DNA of 64,000 nt, from assembly GCA_943737045.1 (NCBI GenBank), contig CALSFV010000016.1, forward strand, positions 857,001 to 921,000, given 5' to 3'. The notes below the pieces were generated by a model. That model was given only the letters and a program-made list of their open reading frames with translations. It had not been told where the DNA came from and did not search any database. The DNA comes from Parapristionchus giblindavisi. Lineage: Eukaryota > Nematoda > Chromadorea > Rhabditida > Diplogasteridae. Each line of letters begins with the position of its first letter. Position 1 is the first letter of the stretch. The translations under genes were made by a program, and so were the position numbers. This document shows, in pieces, positions 23,969 to 38,160 of the stretch.

Positions 23969-24149
23969 TGACAACTGGCGGGTTCACGTTTCAGTCTTGT
24001 ATAATAATAAACACGACACTAATCAATCTCATCAGCTTCTCACGCATATTTATTGTAAAGTTGCATTCCGTTCTACGTTTTGTTTACGATTGGAGAAAGT
24101 GTGTAAAGGGAGATGTAGAGGGGAGAGGGCAGTTGGGGGGGGGGGGGCA

Positions 24150-24391
24150 CAGTATTCTGGTCCAAGCCATTTTTCTTCCAAAGCGAGACAAAGGAGAGAC
24201 CATTGTATTCGAGAGAGTTTGTATGTTGAGCGGTCGTTCTTGCTTTGGAAGTCATGAGAACGCTGTGGGGGGGCACAATGTTCTATAGACTGTGAAAGCC
24301 AAAACGACCGCTCAACATAGAAACTCTCTCAAATGCAATCGTCTTTCGCTTTTCTGGCTATGGAAACAAAATGGCTTGAACCAGAATACTG
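24150..24391. mobile_element. Inverted-repeat element bounded by G tracts
   Basis: Starts CAGTATTCTGGTCCAAGCCA and ends with the reverse complement. Homopolymer G runs (11 and 10 bases) lie just outside or at the termini, with a third G run in the middle. A related end occurs at 61061. Confidence 0.7.
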
Positions 24392-24842
24392 TGGGGGGGG
24401 GGGCAGCGAATTCAATGGAAATGTTGAAAACACGGTTTTCTTTGAAACAGTGATTGAACCAGTGTAGATCACAAATTGAACAGAATGGAATATTCGTAAA
24501 TATTTTTTTATTCGGCGCATCAAATTTACAATAACGGTGTCGAGATCGCCGGTTCACATTTAATCAGCGATTTTGGCCCAATCAAGTAGCTAGGCCTTTT
24601 CATGACCCCCGACCACATCTACCAAAGGACTTTCATCGAAATCGGAGGCAAAAAACTTTTCCTAATGGCAGAATAGGCCGATTTTGCAAAATTTTGCTAC
24701 GCTTTTACAAGACACCCGTGATATTGTCCCCTATTCTTGATCTCTTGTTCTTTAATCTCTACTGTCACCTGCTTGAGCGACCGTATTCCCTCTCCATCCT
24801 AGCTTATTCCGTCCTTGTTCAATCAATATTTTCCAGTCCCTG

Positions 24843-26003
24843 ATGGAGTACGGTCTCGTCACGGTTCTTTCCACGCTCACTACCGTACACGCCGCACGGT
24901 TGCCGGTATCGATTATCGATTTTCTGTCGACATTTATTGATTCGTTGTAGCGATCAGCAGTACAATCTCTCTCGGATGAAACGTCGAACGTCCTTTCAGG
25001 TACAGTAATACTACCGTAATCAATCAATAAATCAATCTTTATCAGTCATGAACTTAATGACTCCTCGAGCTAATTTTATTCCTAGCTCTGGCAGTGCTCT
25101 CTAGTAGGCGAAGAAAGCGAGAGGGTTTGGCCAGAGCGGAGAGTTTCGAATTTGCTCGGGGTGTCGCTTTCTGCGGTACAACAAAGACTATTGTAGTTAA
25201 ATTAATAGATAGTGAATACGATGCTACGACGATGGTAGCAAAGTTGACTCTAACAATTCAATAGAAGAGTTGATGAAGCGATGGATTAACGGAAAGTTTT
25301 AACAGAACAGCATAGATACAATAATATTATGATTTAGTTTATTCCAAGAACATGTCTAATCATGACTCAGTGCTCTTTTGTCGGAAAAAGGACACTGAAA
25401 TGAATTTTGAAGAGACTTTCTGGAGCTGCGCTGATTTTGATCTACCGTAATCAATTACGCCATGACCTTTAAAGGCTCCTTTGAAACTCGCCACTCTGAC
25501 ACAGCACTCTCGCTTTCTTTGTCTACGAGAGAGTGTTGCCAGAGCGGGGAGTAAAGTTAACCAGGTTGTGGGTGTGACTGTAATGTGCCGTTATTAACGT
25601 AATTATAAATATAATGTAATCTTACTAAACTACGGTAGGTATATATCAATGCTGAAACCTACGAAAATGTTCTTTTCTCAGAATTCTTCGGCGCCATCAA
25701 TCCGATCTATGTCGTCATTCTTGGATGTCTGATAGCTGCAGGTGCGTTGGAAGATCAAAGATCAAAGATCAATTTTATCTCACCATTACTCCATATTCAT
25801 TATTGGCTTGATTTCCAATGACTAAGATCAAAGATCAATTCCCGTAGGTGGTTCTCTATCAGACATCCTGTAGTGTATGTTCAAATATTTTCGCAGGATG
25901 CGCCTTCGAGCTGGCCTACGGTAGCCGAGGTTCGTCCGGTCGCACCACCGCCCATGTCGCCTCGCGCAACGCACCGTACTCCGTGAGGACCGTCAAGGCT
26001 TAG
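24843..26003 (+). CDS. Small secreted/membrane protein, 92 residues
   Basis: Four exons in consistent phase: 24843-24905, 24951-24999, 25682-25741, 25897-26003 (stop TAG). Acceptors are ttgtag, tctcag and tcgcag; donors gtatcg, gtacag and gtgcgt. The ATG at 24843 lies 6 bases after ttttccag, which could be a trans-splice or upstream cis acceptor. The protein has a hydrophobic N-terminus (residues 4-16, GLVTVLSTLTTVH) compatible with a signal peptide, a second hydrophobic segment near residues 45-60 (PIYVVILGCLIAAG), and a basic tail ending APYSVRTVKA. The family was not recognised. It lies head-to-head with faf, about 4.6 kb apart. Confidence 0.6.
25055..25180. mobile_element. GGCACACCCCGAG-family hairpin element (diverged)
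   Basis: Contains CGAGCTAATTTTATTC at the left and GAATTTGCTCGGGGTGTCG at the right, with GAAAGCGAGAGG in the centre. Sits in the second intron of the small membrane-protein gene; a second, partial copy is at 25480-25580. Confidence 0.5.
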
Positions 26004-26479
26004 CCTATTTACCGGTTCCGGCTCCCCGTCCCCACATTTTAGTAACGATTTTACCCGCATTCGAATGACGTAGATTTTCCCGCTTTCCACTTGCCGCTTC
26101 TCACCTATCTACTTTTTCGCCCTTCATTTATATCATTCTACTTAGTAGAAGTACCGTATTCCCACAGTTTATCTACCGTACCCTTTGCTCGAATTGATAT
26201 CGTAACCTACCGTAAACCAAACGCATCTTGCATATCCTGAATCGATACCGTATCCATTTCAACGTTCCGGTTACTGTCACATTGGCAACGTACTCTAACT
26301 TATTATTATTATTATTTGAGAAATATTTATCGTAATTGTGCAATTATTGTTTAATCGATTATCGATTTATTGTATCATATTCGTGCAACAATTTGATAAG
26401 ACTCTATGAGACTCTTATTTTACGAAGGAATGACAACAAACATGTTAGCGATGATGATATCTCTAATATTGACGAGTAT

Positions 26480-26598
26480 ACATAGGTCGAAAAGTATGCT
26501 ACAAAGTACCAAGCTTGACCGCATTTTGAGCCAATTTTCCAAAAATCTAAAAACTGGACCGCATTTTGAAAACCGATAACCTAGCTAGTCGACCTATG
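26480..26598 (+). mobile_element. CATAGGTCGAA-family element, minimal form
   Basis: Termini CATAGGTCGAAAAG and CTAGTCGACCTATG with two internal units. No clear target duplication. Confidence 0.7.
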
Positions 26599-26873
26599 CA
26601 CAAATGTAACAATGACAGACAAAATGATGAAGCGGATATTTCAACAATATTATATCTAAAGATTGTTATGGAGGAGTCACGATCTTAACTACGAGGTGTA
26701 AGGTAATAAAGTAAAAGAGACTACGGTAGATAGAGCAAAGTGAGGATGGAAAGTAAAAGAGTTTTAACTCTTATTTAAAAATATGATTACGGTAACTGGG
26801 TAGAGATCGGGAATTAATTGATCGATGATAAATTTAATCGATAATCTATCAAAGGTTTTCGAATTGACACGAG

Positions 26874-27246
26874 TTAAAGAAGGGGACCCACGAGTTTTTT
26901 CGTGACTAAACTGGCCAGACAGAACTATTGATCACATCTCCTTGTATACAAAAACAATTTTCTCTAAAACTATAGATGCCCCAGAATACCGTAATTCGGG
27001 CATAAAGTTCATTGCTATGCCCAGGGAAAGGCGCGAGTTTTTGAAATTGAAGCACAAATGAATAGAAAATTGCAAACGGGAATCGAACCCGCGTGGCGCG
27101 GTTACAAGCGCTGACTACTAACCACTGAGCCACACACTCTACGCGATAAACCAGTCAAATCTAATAGAGAACAGAATGTCACTTTCTATGTCCCACGCTC
27201 TTCATGTCAATAGCGCAGCCCAAATCTCGTGGGTCCCCTTCTTTAA
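26874..27246. mobile_element. TTAA-flanked inverted-repeat element carrying a tRNA-like segment
   Basis: 373 bp with perfect 21-bp terminal repeats (TTAAAGAAGGGGACCCACGA plus G). TTAA at both ends fits a TTAA target duplication as used by piggyBac-type elements. Inside, on the minus strand at about 27070-27140, is a tRNA-like A box and B box (GGGTTCGATTCCC) with a TTGTAAC anticodon-like loop. Confidence 0.85.
27070..27140 (-). pseudogene. tRNA-like pseudogene (Thr TGT-like) inside the TTAA element
   Basis: Reads GGCTCAGTGGTTAGTAGTC, then GCGCTTGTAACCGCGC and GGGTTCGATTCCCG. The anticodon stem has an extra base and the acceptor stem does not pair, so a working tRNA is unlikely. Confidence 0.45.
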
Positions 27247-28235
27247 TTTACCATCCTTGATGACTTTCTTACATGAGCTACACTTGTTGAGTAATTCGAA
27301 GCAGCCAAAAATGATGAGAGCACCCTGCTGACGAGATACGGCTACTGTACACCGAACAAGATGACTACAGTACTTTACATTTTGAGATTACGAAAAAAAC
27401 ACCACTAGTACAGTATTGATGTATGAGTATTGATTTACGGAGTACGGTAACGACTAAACTTTGGTACTGGATTACGGTTAGTGCTGCTGAGACTACGGCA
27501 GATTCTATTCAGATTAATGTAAGGAAAGGTTCAGATCGTGCTATGTTACTTTGAGATTACGGTAAGTGATATTCACAAAAGCTCTTGTTAAAAAAAAATT
27601 TTTTTTTACTATTGATCGGTTAATTTCGGGGACTGATAACCATTTGATCTCACTTGCTTCGTCGCTATTTTATTTCATCTTTCACCTCTCTCTTTATCGT
27701 ATGTTAGTATTGTGCTTGGTTATGCCATAGGTTAAACGAAGAGTTGGGTCATCTAGTCAGACGCTTCCACACAATGAAGGTAACCCAGTATATTTTTCTC
27801 AATTATTCTCTGTTTATCGTTAAAGATAAATAAATTATTATATGATAATAGATTTATCGGTTGATAGCACAGCGCGAACATATACCAGAGCACTAGCTCT
27901 TTCTATGGATTACTCAGAACGCGAAAACGCCTTGTTAAAGGTGGACTCCCGCGAATATTTTCATGAACAAACTGTGAAGACAGAAAGTTAGCAAAAGTTA
28001 TGTTACATACCGTACACTATTTATTTTATGCTAATTCAACTTATTGATTGCTAGAATCATGACTTAACTTATCAACCGATAATTGATCATCATATTGCAG
28101 AAAAATCTCCCATATAGGGCTGCTATGCTTCTCGTCATCAGCGACACCAGGTATGGCACTGGTCGAATCGGAAGCGAACAGACCTTGATCACGTATGAAC
28201 CACTACTTATTATTATCCATTAAATTAATATTTTT

Positions 28236-28685
28236 ATTATGTACGTTAGACCCATATTAGAGTACGCATCTGAAGTATGGTCTCCAAGTGAGCAATCCCT
28301 AATATCTCTAATTGAGAAAGTGCAGAGAGACTTCTCCCGTCGCATTTTTGCTAAATGTAGACTACCGTATGCATCTTATACTGATAGATTATCATATTTG
28401 AATTTAGAGCTCCTTGAGCACCGCCGCACCATTATTGATTTGAGAGACAAGTTGAATTAGAAGACCCAAACTTTTACCTTCAGTCTAGGAATTCAAGAAA
28501 CTCCAGTAGAAATAATTTCCAACTCTGTAAGCACCAATGCAAATCCAAACGTTTCTCCCATTTTATCTCCAATCGATCAGTCAATTTATGGAACTCGTTG
28601 CCTAATAATTTTAATATTTGCCCTAATTCCAAATCTTTTAGTAGAACTGTTAAATCTTCGTTGAATCTGTCCAATTTGTAATCTA
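28236..28685 (+). pseudogene. 3' end of a non-LTR retrotransposon reverse-transcriptase ORF
   Basis: Frame at 28239-28460 reads YVRPILEYASEVWSPSEQ, then IEKVQRDFSRRIF and LLEHRRTIIDLRDKLN, the typical C-terminal signature of LINE polymerases. After a stop and frame change the match continues at about 28484-28672 (RSVNLWNSLPNNFNICPNS and KSFSRTVKSSLNLSN). 5'-truncated and frameshifted; no intact element remains. Confidence 0.8.
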
Positions 28686-30167
28686 TCACTCTATTGTCTT
28701 ATGTTGCCACAGTTGCGACATAGTATTTTATGTGCACTATAGATTTCACCCTATTTGTATTTGTTTTCCGCCACTGTCACCACATAAATAAATATTATTA
28801 TTAATATTATTACTAGATGTACAAGAAGAAGTATGCATGTACTTTGAATATAAATTTTTTAATTAAATAAGTTAACTAGCAATGTGACCTATGGTGTTTC
28901 GGCCGCTGCGTCTAATCGTCAGGAACCGATTTAAAAAAATTAATTTTTAAAATAAATTTCTCAGACTTCAACAACTGACTGGTCTCTTGAATCTGCGATG
29001 ATGTGAATACCTGCATCTGCCTCCACTTCCTCTCTAATGACGTACACCTCTTTGGCGTCAACTTCTGACTGCAGCTGTTCCCCTCGTGTCCGGTGATTAA
29101 ACGAAATAGATCTCTATCCTCCTTTTTACTTTTTTTTTTGAAATAAAGCCGTTTGAGGGTGTTGTTTTTTGTGCCACGGATTTCTGTGGAATTTCGCGGG
29201 GACGATTTTATTTCTCTCCAGCGAAATGGGGAGTGGAGAAGTCATTCGAAGTGTCCATCCCCACGCGGTTAAATGGGCGGAGCCAGAATCTGTGTATACA
29301 TTCAGAGCATGAAAAAGAGACCCAATTATGCTCGTGAGTATGTATATGCTCATAATTTGCTGTGTTTATACAATTATCGATTGTTGATAAATTGTATCAT
29401 ACTTATGCAACAGTTTGGTTAAACTCTGTGAGATGTCGAAAACTACAGTACGCACGAGCAAACAATCAATAAACTATGAAAGGCGAACGTGTCAGGCATC
29501 ATATTGATCGATACCGTACACAACAACAACAAAGAAATGATTCTAGTTGAAAGTGAGGGATGAATGTGGTGTGAAATAGGACGACGTTTAGTAAACAGCA
29601 CACAACTACCGTATCCTTAATACACTCACTACACCAAATACTAGCAAATAGAAACAAAGCATGGAAATGATGGTGAAAAAAATCATTCCAAAAGGACAGG
29701 TTAGATAGGTCCGAAATAATCAATTATGATGAGACTACGGTAGGCAGGAGATGTAATCGATAAAGGCAGAATAATCGATAATTGAAATTGTCATCTCATT
29801 GTGACAAGATCTAACAACAACATGGAAACGTGGAAGATACGAGGTAAGATTTTGAAAATGGAATTGAGAATAAAATGGGAGTGTGGAGGAAAAAGACGAA
29901 AAGTTCAAACATGAAAAAGATCAATTAGAAAATCAGTAGTAGATCAGACAGGAATAGGAAATTGAGAAAAGGGGGCGGAGTCAAGAAATAAAGAGAAAAA
30001 AGTGTAACCTACAGCACATAAGACCATTGAAGTGTTATATTTAACACTTTTTGGGTGCTAAAATAGCTAAAAGTGTTAAATATAACACTTCTCAGGTCTT
30101 ATGCTCCGTAGATATCACTTCTTTCTTTGTGTGCGAAATAAAGAAATAATTGGTGAGGTAGATCATT
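28686..30167. other. Downstream flank of acidic/basic gene copy 1, part of the segmental duplication
   Basis: Matches 39100-40054 with many small differences, for example GCCGTTTGAGG followed by a GTTGTTTTT run near 29148 and 39271. At 30030-30095 a short inverted repeat around AAGTGTTAAATATAACACTT lies just downstream of the gene. No exon was convincingly identified. Confidence 0.5.
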
Positions 30168-32577
<2,410 letters not shown>

Positions 32578-35189
32578 TATTGATTGATTGATTGGTCCGA
32601 TTATTGATTGATTGATTGATCACAGACGATGAGCACCCGTTTCTAATAGAATTTGGCTACAGATTGTAAGATAAAGATCGAAAGATTGCGAATTCGTAGA
32701 CTTGATGAAACACGAAAACGCTGGGTTAGCAAGAGTGATTCAGAGAGAGACAGCGATAAAATAATCAAGATGAAATCAATATACAGTGTCCGTGGGCCGA
32801 TTATCGATTGATCATAAACTAATGAAGAACAGATCAAGTGAAAGAGTACGCAGGAGATAGAGATGACGTGGACCGAGAAATTGGCACCTGGTGGAATACA
32901 CCCAATGAAAAATTAGTATATTGAATGATTACAGTACACCCGTTTCTGGTCAATGAATATTCTGCTATAGAGATAATTTGGATATATTGCTATTCAGAAC
33001 TTAATAACGGAATAGATGCACTGCGCGAAACACGAAAGCTCCAGGTCGACGAAGGATATTTCAATTATATACTATCGATTAGTTTTGGGTGTGATTATCG
33101 ATTTATCGATTGATAACAGTCGATGCGCATCCACAATATATACCTGCACTGTTGTGGGATAATGATCATTCTGATTATTCGTCCTAGAAGAACAACTCCA
33201 AGAATTAGCAAAAGAGAGCATCAGCTCTTTCTATGGATTAGCTAGAACGTGAAAACGCCTGGTTACTTAGATTTAAATGGAAGGAACAACAATTGGGCGA
33301 TTCATACAAATTCAATTATTTTTTAAATAGCAATTGTTTAAATAATATTTTAGACACAATTAGACCAGCTCCAATTGTGAATCACCCCCCCCCCCACCTC
33401 CCGACACGAACTACACCTATTACATCTCGCCCCAAAGTTTCTCCTACGCAATCAAAAGCCTTGACTTGTCCAACGTTATTTCCCTCCGCGTTTCCAGAGA
33501 AACTAACGGAAGAGAATGGACAGATAGATAGATAAAGAGCTGGAAAAATAGCTAGCTAGCTAGATAGATAGACAGATAGAGAGAGCGCTTTTAGGGTAAA
33601 AAATAATCAAATGAACGAAAAGTGTTCATAGACACCATGTTACGAAAGTTGCGAATTCGTAGACTCCACGAAAAACCAAAACGCCGGCATAGCAAGAGTC
33701 ATTCAGAGAGAGGCAGCGATAAAACAATCGAAGTGAAATCAATACAGAAAGTGTCCGTGGGCCGATTATTGATTTATAGAGACTACAGATTAAGTGCATA
33801 GAATACGCAGGAGAGATGACTTGGACCGAGCACTTGGCAATTGGTGGAATAACACATCCAATGAAGTTTGTCACCCCATCCTTATATAGCAACTATTGCT
33901 TGAAATGATACATTTAATGATGATTGAGATTGATTGATTACAGTGCACCAATTTCAGGTCAATGAATAATATGTAATGGGATCAATTTCGATATACTGTT
34001 ATTCAGAACTTAATAACGGAATAGATGCACTGCACGAAACACGAAACCTCCAGGTTGAAGAGGGAGATGCCAATGATAGACTATCGATTAGTTTCTGGGT
34101 CTGATTATCGATTTATCGATTGATGTGTCGATACACATCCACAATATACCGTCAAAACGAAAAAAAGTGAAACATTTGTGACAATTTGTGACGAATTGTC
34201 ACAAAAGTTGACAAGATTTTGAAATTTTTGTGTGATGATATCAAAACGCGGTTGCAAGTATTTTATTAGATAATATGGTATTTGAGCATCTCTGGGCTTG
34301 CCTAATTGACATGTGAAGAAAGCGATTCAAATAATTCACTGCGAACGCTGTTTGGTGAAACTGGTATACGGTAGGATTTTCTACAGTATACCTGTTTTGC
34401 AACCTGATCCATGTCATGATCCAAACAGTGCAAATTCGCTATAGGAAGTCATGTAATGAAAGGTACATCCATGATTAGACGAAGGAAGCACGATGGTAGT
34501 AGTTTTACAGTAAGATTCTACAGTATGCTACAGTATACCAATTTTTCACCGCGGCGCTCCCGATTAATTATTTTACTTTTGTCATACATTACTTCATTTG
34601 GCAAACACATCCACACTAAAATAATTAAGAAAATACATCTTCAAGTGCTAGAAAAACGCTAAAAATAGGCACTTTGTGAACTTTTGTGACAATTTGTCAC
34701 AAATTGTCACAAATGTTTCACTTTTTTTCGTTTTGACGGTATACAGAACTGTAACAGGAGGTAATGGTCATTTTGATAATACGGATAAGACCAGTAATTA
34801 ACAAAGGAGAGCATTAGCTCTTTGTATGGATTACTCAGAACGCGAAAACACCAGGTTAATCAGAGTGAAATGAGAGGACAACAATCGAGCAATAATAATA
34901 TTTATGCGTTTTACAAAACACGGTACAGAAGAGATAAATAAATTAAATTATAGAATGATTGATGATGGACATATGACAAAGCTATTATACGTGAAGGTAT
35001 AATAGCATTGTCATATACTGTTATTCAGAACTTAATAACGGAATAGATACACTGCACGAAACACGAAAACTCCAGGTTAACGTGGGAGGTGCCAATGATA
35101 GACTATCGATTAGTTTCGGGGTCTGAATATCGATTTATCGATTGATAACTGCCGATACGCATCCACAATATATACCGCATTGTAGCAGG
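32578..35189. other. Repeated module region upstream of copy 1
   Basis: No gene seen. A module containing GCACGAAACACGAAA, CCAGGTTGA-type and TTATCGATTTATCGATTGAT sequence recurs near 32640-33240, 33640-34140, 35000-35180 and again at 41400-42300. The inverted-repeat element 34149-34739 is inserted in it. Confidence 0.5.
34149..34739. mobile_element. Inverted-repeat element with CCGTCAAAACG ends and TA flanks
   Basis: Starts CCGTCAAAACGAAAAAAAGT and ends with the reverse complement; outer arms repeat GTGACAATTTGTGAC. TA on each side fits a Tc1/mariner-type duplication. No ORF of note. Confidence 0.75.
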
Positions 35190-38160
35190 AGGCGGTGGCT
35201 CTAGGTGCAAAATGAACATGACCATCGTCATCAGCACCCTTGAGAACCCCGATCCCCAAAATTTGATTTTTTCACTGTGCCGGCACTTAGTCGATTCTCT
35301 CGCAAGCGCACTCATATACAGAACTGTTACAGGAGGTAATGATCATTTTGATTATTCGAGAAAAAATTTGACCCAGTAATTAACAAAAGAGAGTATTAGC
35401 TCTTTCTATGAATTACTCAGAACCCGAATGCACCTGGTTAAGAGACCGGCTCGGTAAGACTCGAGCATTTTTACCCCCTGCCGGACATTCGCGAGGACTT
35501 TCGATCTGGGCCTCAATACTTTCAACATAGACACATACCGGGGGGAGACCGATGAAAGTTATAGTGAAAATGCCCTTGGGCTCAAACCCGGCTCACATAT
35601 GTTTCATAAAATAAAAAATTGAAAAATTCATAGTGATAGCTAGGACTTTCATTTCTTTTTATTGGTGAATAACATGTCATGCACTCTTATAAACACTCCT
35701 GAACAATATTTTCATATCGTTTTGAATATGTTTTTTCGTGTCTGATTTTCAGATTTTTCTCCTTCTATCCTCGTTGAATAGATAGCGCAAGCAATGACAT
35801 AGTACATATTGTAGCCCTCACAATTCTGTACATAGTGGTAACATTCCCTTGGCAATCCAAGTTTTCAGGGTCATCGAGAATTGCAACCGAATGTGAGATA
35901 TGTGTAAATTGCAAAAATCGAAAATTAAATTTCTTGAAATTCGCTGGAGTGAGAGGTAGCTTTATTATGTCATTTTACTCGTAGTGATGTGTGTACACAG
36001 AAAAAATATACAAAAATAAACCCAGCCTACATTTTAAAAAAATTGAGAAAAATTATTATTTTATTTTTATTTTTTCAACCCGCAAATTGAATCGACCGTC
36101 AAGGCAAGTTGATTCATAGGGCGGATGATGGCTGATGCATGTACGTTTGCGAAAATAACTGCCACGTGAAACATCGTCGTTTAGCAGACCTCAAATATAT
36201 TTTTTAAATAATTAAACTTGAATATTTATATGTTTTTTTTCATATAAATCGGTTGGGAGGTAGCGTACTACATCCAAAGCTGTACCATTTTTACCAGTAG
36301 GAGTATACGTTATTGAACTACCGTAATGGCCAGAAATCGCGAACTGATTTTTTTTCAGTCGATCCATGATTCTCAACCATGACCGCGGGTTCATGGTTGA
36401 GAATGGCTGAGGTCGAAAAATTCATGACGATCCCAAATCAAATACTATTTGGCATTATGTCAACAGTGAGCCAACTTTTATTTTTATGGATACCGTAATC
36501 CGAATTACCGTAATCTAGCTACCGTATCCTATAATAATGTGATGAAATTCTCGGAAAATTCAAGTACGTGCATTACTATTATGGTAATTCGAGTTATGGT
36601 ATCCATAAAAATGAAAGTTCTCCCACTATTGATATAATGCCAAATAGTATTTGATTTGGGATCGTCATGAATGTTTCGACATCATCCATTCTCAAAAATG
36701 AACCCCGGGTCATGGTTGAGAATCCTGGGTCGACTGAAAAAAAATTAGTTCGTGATTCCTGACGGTTACGGTAGTGCAGTAAAGTACACTCCTACTGATC
36801 ACAATGGTACAGCTTTGGTTGCCGTACGCCACCTTCCATCCGATTTATAAGAAAGAAACATATAAATATTCAAGTTCGATAATTTTAAAAATAAATTCGA
36901 GGTCTGCTAAACGACGATGTTTCACGTGACAGTCGTTTCCGCAAACGGACATCCATCAGCCACCATCCGCCCTATGAATCAACTTGCCTTGCCGGTCGAA
37001 TCAATGTGGGGGTTAAAAAAATAAAAATAAAATATTTTTTCCTCAATTTTTAAAAAATGTAGGCTGAGTTTATTTATATATTTTTTCTATGTACGCGCAT
37101 CACTACGACTAAATTGACATAATAAAGCTACCTCTCACTTCAAGAAATTTAATTTACGATTTTTGCAAATTACACATATCTCGCATTCGGTTGCAATTCT
37201 CGATGACTCTGAAAACTTGGATTGCCAAGGGAATGTGACCACTATGTACAGAATTGTGAGGGCTACAATATGTACTATTGTGCGTATAAAATGTACTTGC
37301 ATAAGAAAATTACAAATGGTGCTAACGAACGGAAGTCACAATCGAGAGGCGAGCGAGATGTAGCCTTCTACATCTCTCCCCGCCTCTCGATTGTCTCTCC
37401 GCTGCCTCTCTCTAACCCGGCTGACCTTCGCCGCGCGCTATATTATATATAAAAGAGATCGGCATAGTTTCTGAACCATGCAAAACAAGAAAGTCGCTTG
37501 TGGGAGTGGTTGGCTACTCTCGTACCAAATAAACAAGTGTATTTTATACGGTCAATATGTCATTGCTTGCGCTATCTCTTCAACGAGGATAGAAGGAGAA
37601 AAATCTGAAAATCAGACACGAAAAAACATATTCAAAACGATTGAAAATATTGTTCAGGAGTGTTTATAAGATTGCATGACATGTTATTCACCGTCCTAGC
37701 TGTCACGATTGAAAAGTTATGAATTTTTCAATTTTTTATTTTATGAAACATATGTGAGCCGGGTTTGAGCCCAAGGGCATTTTCACTATAACTTTCATCG
37801 GTCTCCCCCCGGTATGTGTCTATGTTGAAAGTATTGAGGCCCAGATCGAAAGTCCTCGCGAATGTCCGGCAGGGGGTAAAAATGCTCGAGTCTTACCGAG
37901 CCGGTCTCTTAACCAGGTGCATTCGGGTTCTGAGTAATTCATAGAAAGAGCTAATACTCTCTTTTGTTAATTACTGGGTCAAATTTTTTCTCGAATAATC
38001 AAAATGATCATTACCTCCTGTAACAGTTCTGTATATGAGTGCGCTTGCGAGAGAATCGACTAAGTGCCGGCACAGTGAAAAAATCAAATTTTGGGGATCG
38101 GGGTTCTCAAGGGTGCTGATGACGATGGACATGTTCATTTTGCACCTAGAGCCACCGCCT
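35190..38160. repeat. ~3 kb near-palindrome
   Basis: Left arm 35190 to about 36512 and right arm about 36578-38160 are reverse complements (AGGCGGTGGCTCTAGGTGC against its complement at the far end; TTAAGAGACCGGCTCGGTAA at about 35440 against 37890). The loop is about 65 bp. The right arm has an extra segment of about 280 bp near 37270-37555 (CGAGAGGCGAGCGAGATG) that the left arm lacks. No convincing coding sequence. Confidence 0.85.

Larger units (their letters stand above)
20242..24842. other. Intergenic region between faf and the small membrane-protein gene
   Basis: Presumed upstream region of both genes. Contains a CATACATTTTCG element, a CCCTCT satellite with an inverted GAGAGG block, a 458-bp inverted-repeat element and a G-tract-bounded inverted repeat (24150-24391). 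In 20243-21240 and 22400-23500 I saw only AT-rich sequence with scattered TACCGTA and AAAGATC motifs. No TATA box or other core promoter was convincingly placed. Confidence 0.5.
26004..28235. other. Intergenic, no gene seen
   Basis: Contains one CATAGGTCGAA element and one TTAA-flanked inverted-repeat element. From about 27310 it matches 38860 onward, the left edge of the segmental duplication. The remainder is AT-rich with TACCGTA motifs. Confidence 0.5.

Noticed and set aside
4884..26003. Joining the nested exons at 4.9-5.8 kb to the membrane-protein exons at 24.8-26.0 kb as one gene
   Set aside because: Phases would allow it, but it needs a 19 kb intron containing most faf exons, while both parts have their own plausible start and end.
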